A stretch of 33,454 bases of DNA from Campylobacteraceae bacterium (GTDB taxonomy: Bacteria > Campylobacterota > Campylobacteria > Campylobacterales > Sulfurovaceae): contig JALTGP010000102.1 of assembly GCA_027076905.1 (NCBI GenBank), positions 1 to 33,454 of the forward strand, read 5' to 3'. The position numbers and the translations under genes are program-made. The notes beneath the pieces are model-generated. The model worked only from the letters and a program-made list of their open reading frames with translations. It was not told the DNA's origin and made no database searches. This document shows, in pieces, positions 16,284 through 24,141 of this stretch. Each line of letters starts with the position of its first letter. Within the stretch, counting starts at the first letter, position 1.

Positions 16284-17381
16284 ATGAAAAAAACACTATT
16301 ATTTATGATTATCTTACTATCAATCCAATCTTATGCTAGTGAGATGTTCACTAAAAGAGCATCAGGCAAACCTATCTTTATTCAAGAGGGAGAAAAAAAA
16401 TACTGGTGTCCCATCTGTGGAATGTCACTAAAGAAATTTTATAAAACCTCACACGTTACAGAAAAAAAACAGTTTTGTTCTATAAGATGTCTAGCAGTAT
16501 CTGTAGGTTCAATCTCATCAAATAACATAAAAGTAGTAGATGCAAAAACAGAAAATTTAATAGATGCCAAAAGTGCCTTTTATGTAGTAGAGTCCGATAT
16601 ATCAGGAACAATGAGTGAAGTAAGCAAAATAGCCTTCGCCAAAGAGGAGGATGCCAAAGCCTTTTCGGAGGAGTATGATGGAGAAGTTATTAGTTTTCAA
16701 AAAGCGTTTGAGATGGCAAAAAAGAGCTTACTGTCTGATATTGCCATGCTACAAAAAAAGAAAGAGAAGATGATATATCCAATGGGAAAAAAGATTTTTT
16801 CTAAAAAATGTCAACAAGATATCAACCTTAGTAACTTCTATTCTATTAACGAGCTAAAAGCCTCACTTATTAACGACAAGCTATGTAAAAATCTAAAAGG
16901 TATGCAGTCCCAAGCTGTAACCCTCTATCTTTGGGAGGTGAAAAGAGCTAACCTTTTAGAAAAGATTGGTGAGAGTATCACTCTCTCCAAAGATGAAAAA
17001 TGTCCTGTCTGTGGGATGTTTACCTACAAGTACCCAAAATGGGCTACGCAGATTTTTTATGGAGGGAGACACTTCTCCTTTGATGGAGTAAAAGATATGA
17101 TAAAGTTCTATTTTGATGCAACCAAATGGGGGAAATATGAGGGTGCTACCAGAGATAAAATTAGTAAAATATTGGTGACAGACTACTACTCACAAAAGGC
17201 AATAGATGGAACACAGGCTTACTATGTCATTGGTTCAGATGTACTAGGACCTATGGGAAATGAGCTGATACCTTTTACACAAGAGTCCGATGCCAAGAGT
17301 TTTTTTGATGATCATCATGGAAAAACCATTGTTAGGTTTGATAAAATAGTAGAAAAAGAGGTCTACAGACTAGATGAATAG
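16284..17381 (+). CDS. secreted double-NosL protein with a haem-less cytochrome-like middle
   Basis: A 365-residue exported protein (signal peptide about 1-18, ending SYAS). It holds two NosL-like domains: CPICGMSLKKFY with CSIRC (about 42-70) and SAFYVVESDISGTMSE; then CPVCGMFTYKYPKW (about 240-255) with IDGTQAYYVIGSDVLGPMG. Between them, GKKIFSKKCQQDINLS...LYLWEV (about 165-215) looks like a cytochrome c domain that has lost its CxxCH. The two CPxCGM sites probably bind Cu(I). The 40-nt gap from the SafE-like gene suggests the same operon. It overlaps the next gene by 8 nt. Confidence 0.75.
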   Translation: MKKTLLFMIILLSIQSYASEMFTKRASGKPIFIQEGEKKYWCPICGMSLKKFYKTSHVTEKKQFCSIRCLAVSVGSISSNNIKVVDAKTENLIDAKSAFYVVESDISGTMSEVSKIAFAKEEDAKAFSEEYDGEVISFQKAFEMAKKSLLSDIAMLQKKKEKMIYPMGKKIFSKKCQQDINLSNFYSINELKASLINDKLCKNLKGMQSQAVTLYLWEVKRANLLEKIGESITLSKDEKCPVCGMFTYKYPKWATQIFYGGRHFSFDGVKDMIKFYFDATKWGKYEGATRDKISKILVTDYYSQKAIDGTQAYYVIGSDVLGPMGNELIPFTQESDAKSFFDDHHGKTIVRFDKIVEKEVYRLDE

Positions 17382-17685
17382 AAAAAGTTACCTACTGTCT
17401 TATATCTTTGTTTGGGTTATTCTCTTTTTAATCGTAGAGATAATATATCTGAAACAGAGCAAATCTATGAGCCTAAAACAGCAAGAGAAAAAAGAGCAGT
17501 TTGTAGCCATAGCAGGGCTTCCAGACCTTGCTATTGTCACCGAGACCTCAACGGTACGGCATAGAAGCATGAGTGATTTATTCTCTATTTATCGTGATGA
17601 TGCTACGCTTCGTGAATATTTCCCCTCTACTTTTGTCTATTCTCATTCGACTGTTATTAATAAGGATTCTTCTATTGAAAATTAA
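17374..17685 (+). CDS. small single-pass membrane protein of the NosL/ABC cluster
   Basis: A 103-residue protein with one N-terminal helix (about 7-27) and a short periplasmic tail containing PDLAIVTETSTVRHRSMSDL and REYFPSTFVY. I do not recognise the family. It overlaps the double-NosL gene by 8 nt and the ABC permease by 11 nt, so its product is made in step with them and could be an accessory subunit of the permease. Confidence 0.65.
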   Translation: MNRKSYLLSYIFVWVILFLIVEIIYLKQSKSMSLKQQEKKEQFVAIAGLPDLAIVTETSTVRHRSMSDLFSIYRDDATLREYFPSTFVYSHSTVINKDSSIEN

Positions 17686-18916
17686 AATTCCTCTATTGCT
17701 AAAGCCATCAGTTCCTATTTTTGCAAGAAGTCTATTACAAACTAAAATAAACCTCTACCTAATAGAGTTTGCAATAAATTCACTGCTAAGAGCCAAAAGT
17801 AAAAATATATTTATTTTAGTGGTTTTCACTCTACTCACCTCTCTTTTGACCTCTGTATTTCTTATTACAAGTTCTATCAAATATGAGCTTCAATCCACGG
17901 TAAACGCCCTTCCTCAAATTACCGTGCAGAAGATAAAAGCAGGACGACACTATGACATAGAAACCTCTGTGGCTGATGAAATTTTGACGATTGCAGGGGT
18001 GAGTGAAGCTGTGCCAAGAGTGTGGGGTTACTACTACTTTGCGAATGCAGGGGTAAACTTCTCAGTAGTGGGAATAGAGCAGTATGCGTCTCAATACAAG
18101 GAGAGTTTAGCCAAGGTAGTAGAGAAGTTTGATTTTGATGAACTCGGTAGCTCTATGGTGGTGGGGCAGGGGGTCAAAGAGGTGATGAGTGCCAACTACT
18201 ATGGTGACTATTTTAATTTTATTAAACCAGATGGAAGTCTACAAAAAGTGGCTTTAGCAGGGGTGTTTGATGGAGAGACAGAGCTGGAGTCCAATGATAT
18301 GATTTTAATGCCAACAGAGCTGGTACGAGAGGTTTTTGATATGAGAGAGGGGAAAGCCACGGATATTGTGGTCAAAGTGCCAAATGTAGATGAGATAACT
18401 ACCGTGGCATCTAAAATCAAGCTCCTCTATCCCGATACACGTGTGATTACCTCTAGTGATTTACAGATAAGCTATCAGAATATTTTTAATTATAAGAGTG
18501 GGCTCTTTTTGGCTCTTTTTATTATCTCTCTGTTTACCTTTTTTATGATTATCTATGACAAAGCAAGTGGATTAAGTAGTGAAGAGAAGCGAGAGATAGG
18601 GATACTCAAAGCGATAGGCTGGAGGGTAGATGATGTACTCAAAGAGAAGTTTTATGAGGCATTTATCCTCTCATTTTTGGCATATCTTTTTGGAGTACTC
18701 CTCGCTTTTGGTTTTGTATATATTTTTCAAGCACCACTCTTAAGGGAGATATTTGTAGGCTATTCTCAATTAAAAACCTCTTTTGAGTTACCATTTGTAT
18801 TTGATATTCAGGTACTCTTTTTGGTCTTTTTTCTCTCTGTTCCCATCTATGTGGGAGCGACCATTATTCCTGCGTGGAGGGCTTCAACACTTGAAGTAGA
18901 TGAGGTTATACGCTAA
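17675..18916 (+). CDS. MacB/FtsX-type ABC transporter permease
   Basis: Permease with the MacB/LolE layout: one N-terminal helix (about 45-64), a periplasmic MacB core domain (about 70-270), and three C-terminal helices (about 272-292, 327-350, 379-400). The cytoplasmic loop SSEEKREIGILKAIGW is the classic FtsX-family coupling segment. The ORF track starts at 17573, but the first 34 codons lie out of frame inside the previous gene. The TTG at 17675 has AAGGA 8 nt upstream and gives 413 residues. Its likely ATPase (20283) is 1.4 kb downstream on the same strand. Confidence 0.8.
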   Translation: MKIKIPLLLKPSVPIFARSLLQTKINLYLIEFAINSLLRAKSKNIFILVVFTLLTSLLTSVFLITSSIKYELQSTVNALPQITVQKIKAGRHYDIETSVADEILTIAGVSEAVPRVWGYYYFANAGVNFSVVGIEQYASQYKESLAKVVEKFDFDELGSSMVVGQGVKEVMSANYYGDYFNFIKPDGSLQKVALAGVFDGETELESNDMILMPTELVREVFDMREGKATDIVVKVPNVDEITTVASKIKLLYPDTRVITSSDLQISYQNIFNYKSGLFLALFIISLFTFFMIIYDKASGLSSEEKREIGILKAIGWRVDDVLKEKFYEAFILSFLAYLFGVLLAFGFVYIFQAPLLREIFVGYSQLKTSFELPFVFDIQVLFLVFFLSVPIYVGATIIPAWRASTLEVDEVIR

Positions 18917-19531
18917 TTAAGCAACCATTTTATAGTGTTCTACTCTATAGTTTAGTTTGTCCTTATCTTTTGGTGCTAAGCTTTTTACAAAGATACGTTG
19001 GATAATACCTTTTGGTCGGCTCATCATCTCCATAAGGTCAGTATAACTCATATTGTTTTCATTTAAATGTCGGTTTAGATAGATTAAAGAGGCTTCAACT
19101 CCTCGTCTTTTTTCTATGCCTAATAGTATCTGGTATAGCTCTATAAGCTCATAGATGTTCTCTTCGGGAATCGCTTCTCTAAAGGCAAAAAAGCTAGAAA
19201 TTTGACCTGTTATCATCTCTCTTTCTGGTTCAAAATCGGTAATCGCCCAGTAATACTCTCCTGATTTTGCTAAATTTTTAACAATAGCTTGTATTTTTTT
19301 TCCTTTTTTTATCGCTTGGATAATTAAAAAAAAGATAGCTTGTGGCATATCAGGATGACGTAATGCATCATGAGGAGTTCCTACAATTTCATCTGGTGTA
19401 TATCCTACAACAGAGCTAAAACTTTCATTAACAAAGGTAATATCCCCTTGCATATTTGTTTTTGTTACCATCATGTCATGAGAGCTAATAGTGAGTTCTT
19501 CGTCTATTGGAAGTGGTCTATATAATTTCAT
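18917..19531 (-). CDS. PAS-domain sensor protein (Aer-type PAS, no output domain)
   Basis: The PAS domain spans about residues 15-120: TKTNMQGDITFVNESFSSVVGY, then DALRHPDMPQAIF and SGEYYWAITDFEP, the pattern of redox/energy-sensing PAS domains of Aer-like receptors. The rest (about 125-204) is helical, ending in LAPKDKDKLNYRVEHYKMVA, with no kinase, methyl-accepting or GGDEF domain. The ORF extends to 19627, but the ATG at 19531 has AAAAAGGGA 7 nt upstream and starts the recognisable MKLYRPLPIDEEL. It probably signals through a partner protein. It is convergent with the ABC permease. Confidence 0.8.
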   Translation of the reverse strand: MKLYRPLPIDEELTISSHDMMVTKTNMQGDITFVNESFSSVVGYTPDEIVGTPHDALRHPDMPQAIFFLIIQAIKKGKKIQAIVKNLAKSGEYYWAITDFEPEREMITGQISSFFAFREAIPEENIYELIELYQILLGIEKRRGVEASLIYLNRHLNENNMSYTDLMEMMSRPKGIIQRIFVKSLAPKDKDKLNYRVEHYKMVA

Positions 19532-19673
19532 GTTAAAATCCCTTTTTATATCTGGTTTCCTATACTTATTGATTGAAATTGTAGGATTAGAGTTGGTAGT
19601 AAATATGAAATTTTGAGATAAAATCATAACTTTTTTTAATATTAATAATTATATTAAATTATATATTTAAGAA

Positions 19674-20078
19674 TTATTCTCTGAAATCACCACTCTCATA
19701 GAGCCATTGGTTTTTAATTTTTAAAAATCTACTTCTCTCCATTATCTCTCCTGAACTAAGTTCTGCTCTAAAAGTGACAAAGGACTCCTCTTTTGTTTCT
19801 ATGGTATTAATAATTTTCAATCCTAAAAACTCTGTATCTTGACAAAACCCCTCAATACTGGCTATCCAAGCAACTGTATTAGAGCTATAATCAACATTGT
19901 CAGGATGGGTAGTTTTAACAAGATAGGAGCTATTACCCACGGCATATGCACTATAGCGAGACCTCATAAGAAGCAGAGCAGTTTTAGGCTTTGCTCCCTG
20001 GTGATAAATTAAACAGCATTTTTTATATTTCTGACGGCTTCCACATGGGCATGGAGCGTTTGGGCTTATTTTTTTCAT
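19674..20078 (-). CDS. YchJ-like protein with SEC-C zinc motif
   Basis: A 134-residue protein of the YchJ (UPF0225) family. The N-terminal SEC-C zinc-binding motif CPCGSRQKYKKCC is followed by MRSRYSAYAVGNSSYL, the family's conserved segment, and an NTF2-like domain with RSRFLKIKNQWLY near the C-terminus. Function is unknown in the family. TATAAT ends only 5 nt before the ATG, suggesting a leaderless transcript. Together with the PAS gene it separates the permease from its ATPase. Confidence 0.85.
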   Translation of the reverse strand: MKKISPNAPCPCGSRQKYKKCCLIYHQGAKPKTALLLMRSRYSAYAVGNSSYLVKTTHPDNVDYSSNTVAWIASIEGFCQDTEFLGLKIINTIETKEESFVTFRAELSSGEIMERSRFLKIKNQWLYESGDFRE

Positions 20079-20083
20079 GGGGG

Positions 20084-20089
20084 ATTATA
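20084..20089 (-). promoter_or_regulatory. -10 box immediately upstream of the ychJ-like ATG
   Basis: TTGCTATAATCCCCCATG on the minus strand: TATAAT, five C, then the start codon. A transcript starting 6-8 nt after the box would begin at or inside the ATG, and no Shine-Dalgarno sequence fits. Confidence 0.5.
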
Positions 20090-20130
20090 GCAAATTTGAA
20101 ATTTTTTTATAGGTTGTTTTAAAAAAAAGG

Positions 20131-20136
20131 TATAAT
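20131..20136 (+). promoter_or_regulatory. -10 box for the ABC ATPase gene
   Basis: AAAAAAAAGGTATAATTTTATA, a TATAAT box after an A/T-rich tract, about 147 nt upstream of the ATPase ATG. The leader then includes the hairpin at 20195-20208. Confidence 0.45.
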
Positions 20137-20194
20137 TTTATAACTATTAAAGACTTTTCCTGAAAAAGGTAAGTATTATATTAATTTGGAATCA

Positions 20195-20208
20195 GGGACT
20201 TTAGTCCC
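20195..20208. promoter_or_regulatory. short GC-rich hairpin in the ABC ATPase leader
   Basis: GGGACT-TT-AGTCCC, a perfect 6-bp palindrome that stands out in AT-rich surroundings, followed by CGAATAAGGCGAGG. There is no T-run, so it is not a standard terminator. It could be a protein binding site, an mRNA leader structure or a remnant repeat end. Confidence 0.35.
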
Positions 20209-20282
20209 GAATAAGGCGAGGTTAAAGTCATTGTTTCCAATATTTTTAAAATTAATTTTGGGATTGAGGCAAAGGAACAACC

Positions 20283-20951
20283 ATGATAAGCCTAAAAAAC
20301 ATAACAAAAAAATATGAACTAAATAAAAACAACACCATAACAGCCCTAGATAATATCTCATTAGAGATAAAAGAGGGTGAATTGGTGATTCTAAAAGGGG
20401 TAAGTGGCAGTGGTAAGAGTACAATTCTCTCTCTTATCGCTTCGCTTACCAAACCAACTACAGGTGATGTGATGGTTAACAATAAGAGAGTATCGAAACT
20501 TCCTGATAACTTTGCTTCGGATTATCGTCAAGAGGATATTGGGTTTATTTTTCAGAGGTATAATCTTATTGTTAGGCTTAGTGTGAGTGATAATATTTTG
20601 CTTCCACTTGTGCCAATAAATCCTGATGAGGTGGAGGCTAAAGAGAAGCTCTATCGGGTGATGGAGCAGTTTGATATTGTGGATAAGAGAGATACTATGG
20701 TGCGTAACCTCTCAGGAGGGGAGCAACAGAGGGTTGCTATTGCTAGGGCGTTGGTTAACGACCCCAAGATAGTAATCGCTGATGAGCCTACAGCGAATTT
20801 GGATGAGAAATTATCTTTGGATTTTATTGAGATTTTGAAAGGGTTAAAAGAGAGTGGCAGGACGATAGTGGTTGCCACCCATGACCCTCTGTTTTTTGAT
20901 TTGGAGATAGTGGATAGGATAGTTGATGTGCAAAGTGGAAAAATCTTATGA
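20283..20951 (+). CDS. LolD/MacB-type ABC transporter ATPase
   Basis: A 222-residue nucleotide-binding subunit with Walker A GVSGSGKST (K45), Q-loop FIFQRYNLIVRLSV, signature LSGGEQQRVAIARAL, Walker B IVIADEPTANLD and the switch histidine in VVATHD. It belongs to the subfamily that partners MacB/FtsX-type permeases, making the 17675 gene its likely partner. Its TGA overlaps the ATG of the next membrane protein gene (ATGA). The substrate is unknown; context suggests metal- or lipoprotein-related work with NosL-like proteins. Confidence 0.9.
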   Translation: MISLKNITKKYELNKNNTITALDNISLEIKEGELVILKGVSGSGKSTILSLIASLTKPTTGDVMVNNKRVSKLPDNFASDYRQEDIGFIFQRYNLIVRLSVSDNILLPLVPINPDEVEAKEKLYRVMEQFDIVDKRDTMVRNLSGGEQQRVAIARALVNDPKIVIADEPTANLDEKLSLDFIEILKGLKESGRTIVVATHDPLFFDLEIVDRIVDVQSGKIL

Positions 20952-21907
20952 TGTTGACCCCTGAAGTTTTAGCAATATTGATATTAAATAGTATCTTTTT
21001 GATTTTTGCACTAGTGGCTTTTGTACTTTCGTTGAAGATATTTTTTAGATGGGATATGGAGGTGACGACACAAGAGCAGTATAGTTTAGAGAAACAGAGC
21101 TATTTGGGGGCGACTATTATCAAATATATCTTTGCCATAAAGCTTCCTCTCTTTCTATTTTTTGTCTTTACATTAGATAAAATATCAACACTTCTTACAG
21201 GAGCAATGTGTGGAGCAGGGGTGGTGGATGCTACTGATTATGGTTCATATCTGCTTATTTTAAAGCTTATAAACCTCTATCTTTTTGGATTTTGGTTGAC
21301 CTTACACTACTTGGATATCAAAAGTCCAAATCTACCATATACGAGGCTAAAGTTTGAGTTTTTTATGGTGGCTTTTCTCTTTTTAGTTATTGAAATTGTA
21401 CTAGAGGGGATAATGTTTACCTCAATTGATATTAATAAGATGGTAAGCTGTTGTGGGACGCTCTACTCTAGCTCATCTACCTCAGCTATTGGAGGGATAT
21501 TCTCGATTGATAGGGTGGTGATGTTGACACTCTTTTACGGAAACTTTACCCTAATGGCTATTTTTTATAAGTTGAGGCTCTTCTATCTATTTGCCATTTC
21601 AAATTTTAGTTTTATTTTGGTCTCCCTTATCTCATTAATACAGTTTTTTGGGACATATATTTATCAATTGCCAACCCACCACTGTCCATTTTGTTTTTTA
21701 CAGAGTGATTATTATTACGTGGGCTATCTTCTTTATGGTTTACTATTTCTAGGAACATTTTACGGGATAAGAGTAGGAGTTGTAAAAATATTAGGAGAAA
21801 ATGAGGGTAGGGGGCTAACATACTCTTTGTGGTTTAACTTTGCTTATGTGGTGTTGGTCTCATCTTATGTGGTTGTCTATTTTATTAAAAATGGGGTTTG
21901 GTTATAA
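20948..21907 (+). CDS. polytopic membrane protein with conserved-looking cysteine sites
   Basis: A 319-residue protein with about eight hydrophobic helices. I do not recognise the family. Cysteines sit in short motifs at loop positions: AMCGAG (C88), VSCCGTLY (C168, C169) and HHCPFCFLQ (C246, C249), the last a CxxC next to two histidines. Such sites suit metal transfer or disulfide exchange. It is translationally coupled to the ABC ATPase, so it probably acts with the transporter. Confidence 0.7.
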   Translation: MMLTPEVLAILILNSIFLIFALVAFVLSLKIFFRWDMEVTTQEQYSLEKQSYLGATIIKYIFAIKLPLFLFFVFTLDKISTLLTGAMCGAGVVDATDYGSYLLILKLINLYLFGFWLTLHYLDIKSPNLPYTRLKFEFFMVAFLFLVIEIVLEGIMFTSIDINKMVSCCGTLYSSSSTSAIGGIFSIDRVVMLTLFYGNFTLMAIFYKLRLFYLFAISNFSFILVSLISLIQFFGTYIYQLPTHHCPFCFLQSDYYYVGYLLYGLLFLGTFYGIRVGVVKILGENEGRGLTYSLWFNFAYVVLVSSYVVVYFIKNGVWL

Positions 21908-21919
21908 CACCCCATTTTA

Positions 21920-22597
21920 TCACCTTTTTAGATAAGCTTTTTTTAGCTCTTGATAGAGTTCATCAGGTTTTATACTCTTTTGTTTATTGAGTAAACTCTG
22001 CATCACCACATTATCCTCTTTTCCATCCCATATTTTGATGTATGAACCATCCTTATATCCATTGTCTTGTCTGAACTTATTTAAGATGTTTTTACCAATA
22101 TAAAGAGCATAAAGAGTAGAGAGATTAAGACCGAGTTTAGAAGTGACATTTAGAAAACTGTTGGTGAGTTGGTTGATATCATTTGAACAAAATAGTACTT
22201 TTATCATCTCCTCTACCAAGGCTATCTGCTCATAACTCTCAAGTTGGCTCTTTTGTGCCTCTTCTAAGTTTTTGTAACTATCCATTGCAATGATATTTTC
22301 TGCTAACTGCTCTATTGTCCCTAAAGCATCTACTTTGTAGAGACGTAGTGCTTCAGACATTATAAAATGCCAAATATCCACAAGCTCTATTTTAATATTT
22401 TCATAATCAGGCTCTGCATCTATATTTTTCCAATGTTTCCACGGATAGGACTCAACCAGTTCAGCCGATTCAAGATATATGCATCGTCGCCAATCAATTT
22501 TTTTGCCATTCTTCGTGATTCCATCTTCCCAGTTTTCTCCATTGGTAGCATCGTTTAGTTGTTGCTGTAGCTCTAGCATCTGTAGTATTTGACTCAT
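21920..22597 (-). CDS. dimeric all-alpha dUTP diphosphatase
   Basis: Hydrolyses dUTP (and dUDP) to dUMP, keeping uracil out of DNA. The 225-residue protein is of the dimeric, all-helical kind typical of Campylobacter, not the trimeric beta type. Metal-binding acidic motifs are IYLESAELVES and IKIELVDIWHFIMSEAL, the latter an ExxD pattern, with a conserved WKHW between them. AAGG lies 6 nt before the ATG. It is 34 nt downstream of lpxB, across a run of three TTTCTATTT-like repeats. Confidence 0.88.
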   Translation of the reverse strand: MSQILQMLELQQQLNDATNGENWEDGITKNGKKIDWRRCIYLESAELVESYPWKHWKNIDAEPDYENIKIELVDIWHFIMSEALRLYKVDALGTIEQLAENIIAMDSYKNLEEAQKSQLESYEQIALVEEMIKVLFCSNDINQLTNSFLNVTSKLGLNLSTLYALYIGKNILNKFRQDNGYKDGSYIKIWDGKEDNVVMQSLLNKQKSIKPDELYQELKKAYLKR

Positions 22598-22631
22598 TTT
22601 AGACCTTTTTGATTTTTTGATTTCTATTTTT

Positions 22632-23726
22632 CTATTTTTCTATTTTGGATGTAATTATATCTGCAACATTTTTAGAACTACCATGAGAGAGATATGATTT
22701 TAGCTCTTTTGCTTTTTGGGTAAATATTTCTCTATCGGTGTTATGATACTCTTTTAGTAGATTCTCTACAGTGACACGCTCTTGAAGCAGTTCATTATGT
22801 AGCGTGGTGTTATTGTAATTTGTCAAGATGATATTGGCAAGTCCTACTTGGCTGATACCAAATAGCTTTGTTCCAATAAAAAAATCTATCTTCTTCGCAA
22901 TAAAGCTAAGGGTAAATGGTGTACCAATAAGAGCAGACTCTAGCGTGGCTGTTCCCGAACAGATAAAGGCAAACTCCGACTCTGCCAAAGCTGTTTGGGT
23001 ATCTGTTGAGACCTCAAATATAGATATATCTCCATAAAGCTCTTTTATCTTAGTAGATGAGAAGCTTTGAGGGATAATTAAAATGGCTTTTTTATCAGAG
23101 AGTTTTCTGCGTACCTCTTTAAAAATAGGAAGCAGTTTTAAAATTTCACTTTTTCTACTTCCTGGCATAAAGGCGATGCTTTTACTATTTTTATCATGTT
23201 GTACGGATATCTCATCAAGTAGTGGATGACCGATATATTTGGCTTTGCTACTGTAAAAATTAACTTCAAAGGGTAATATTCCTAAAAGGTGGTCACAATA
23301 TTGCTCTAATTTTTTAGCACGTTTGGGACGTGTGAGCCAAATTTGTGGTAGAATATAGTAGATTATCTCTTTATCAGGATAGGCAATTTTGAGTTTTTTG
23401 GCAAGTGGAAGATTAAAACCTGATGCGTCCATTAGTAAAATTTTATCTACATCTTTTGCCAACTTTACCATCTCATCGGCTACTTTAAATAGCCATCTTA
23501 TTTTTTTGATGGTATCAACCACACCCATAATTGCCATTTCGCTAATATCATAAAGAGGCTCTCCCCTCTCTTTGGTACTTAGCTCTTTACTAAATATACC
23601 AAGAAGTTGAATATCGTTAGTATGCTTCAAAATCTCTTTAAGATGGAGATTTGAAGAGGGTTCATGGGCAGATACAAGAAGTTTCAAGGGCTTTTTGAAA
23701 GGCTTTTTTAAGAGCTGTTTATCCAA
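22632..23726 (-). CDS. lpxB: lipid-A-disaccharide synthase (LpxB)
   Basis: Condenses UDP-2,3-diacylglucosamine with lipid X to make the lipid A disaccharide at the inner membrane. The 364-residue protein shows SAHEPSSNLHL near the N-terminus, MDASGFNLPLAKKL, GHPLLDE, FMPGSRKSEI (donor binding) and CSGTATLESALIGTPF. The start is uncertain: the TTG at 23726 overlaps the FUN14-like stop by 8 nt and adds about 16 basic residues before the usual KLLVSAHEPS. A TTG just before that segment is an alternative. Neither has a clear ribosome binding site. Confidence 0.93.
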   Translation of the reverse strand: MDKQLLKKPFKKPLKLLVSAHEPSSNLHLKEILKHTNDIQLLGIFSKELSTKERGEPLYDISEMAIMGVVDTIKKIRWLFKVADEMVKLAKDVDKILLMDASGFNLPLAKKLKIAYPDKEIIYYILPQIWLTRPKRAKKLEQYCDHLLGILPFEVNFYSSKAKYIGHPLLDEISVQHDKNSKSIAFMPGSRKSEILKLLPIFKEVRRKLSDKKAILIIPQSFSSTKIKELYGDISIFEVSTDTQTALAESEFAFICSGTATLESALIGTPFTLSFIAKKIDFFIGTKLFGISQVGLANIILTNYNNTTLHNELLQERVTVENLLKEYHNTDREIFTQKAKELKSYLSHGSSKNVADIITSKIEK

Positions 23727-24087
23727 ACTTTAGACCAGCAAAAAAACCAGCTACTGCTCCTACACCTGAACTAAATTTCATACTTGAAAGTCTCTCTTGT
23801 AGCATACTTGTTAATCCTTTAAATGAATCAACACCTTGTGAAACACCATTGGTTAATGCCTCTTCATTGACTGTTGAAACACCTTGTGACTCAAGTACAA
23901 AAAGAGCCACCAATCCCAAACCTAAGAAAATGAGAAGAAGTTTAAAAAACTTTTTCATAAAATACCCAACGGCTAAACCGATAACAAAGTGAGTCCCCAT
24001 ATCCAAAAAAGGAAAAGGAGAAACATCTCCACTTGTTGCTGTTGTTGTCGTTGCTGTGTGTGAATTTACTGCATACTCTTCATTCAT
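23719..24087 (-). CDS. FUN14-like small membrane protein
   Basis: A 122-residue protein with a polar, Thr-rich N-terminus, then GTHFVIGLAVGYFMKKFFK (glycine-rich helix ending in Lys pairs, as in FUN14 domains), a second helix (about 50-66), and a C-terminal glycine-rich segment VGAVAGFFAGLKFG. Bacterial FUN14 proteins are of unknown function. AAGGAAG precedes the ATG and a minus-strand TATAAT lies about 34 nt upstream. First gene of the lpxB operon. Confidence 0.7.
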   Translation of the reverse strand: MNEEYAVNSHTATTTTATSGDVSPFPFLDMGTHFVIGLAVGYFMKKFFKLLLIFLGLGLVALFVLESQGVSTVNEEALTNGVSQGVDSFKGLTSMLQERLSSMKFSSGVGAVAGFFAGLKFG

Positions 24088-24120
24088 TACTATTTCTTCC
24101 TTATATATTTTATAGTATGG

Positions 24121-24126
24121 ATTATA
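24121..24126 (-). promoter_or_regulatory. -10 box for the FUN14-like/lpxB/dUTPase operon
   Basis: GATATAATCC on the minus strand, 33 nt upstream of the FUN14-like ATG. Confidence 0.45.
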
Positions 24127-24141
24127 TCTTAATTTTGTGTA

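Noticed and set aside
17573-17674. N-terminal 34 codons of the ABC permease ORF
   Set aside because: They lie out of frame within the preceding gene; the TTG at 17675 with AAGGA is the better start.
22619-22648. Short TTTCTATTT-like direct repeats at the lpxB 3' end
   Set aside because: Three units of simple AT-rich sequence coding for Lys/Glu at the LpxB C-terminus; no sign of more than slippage.
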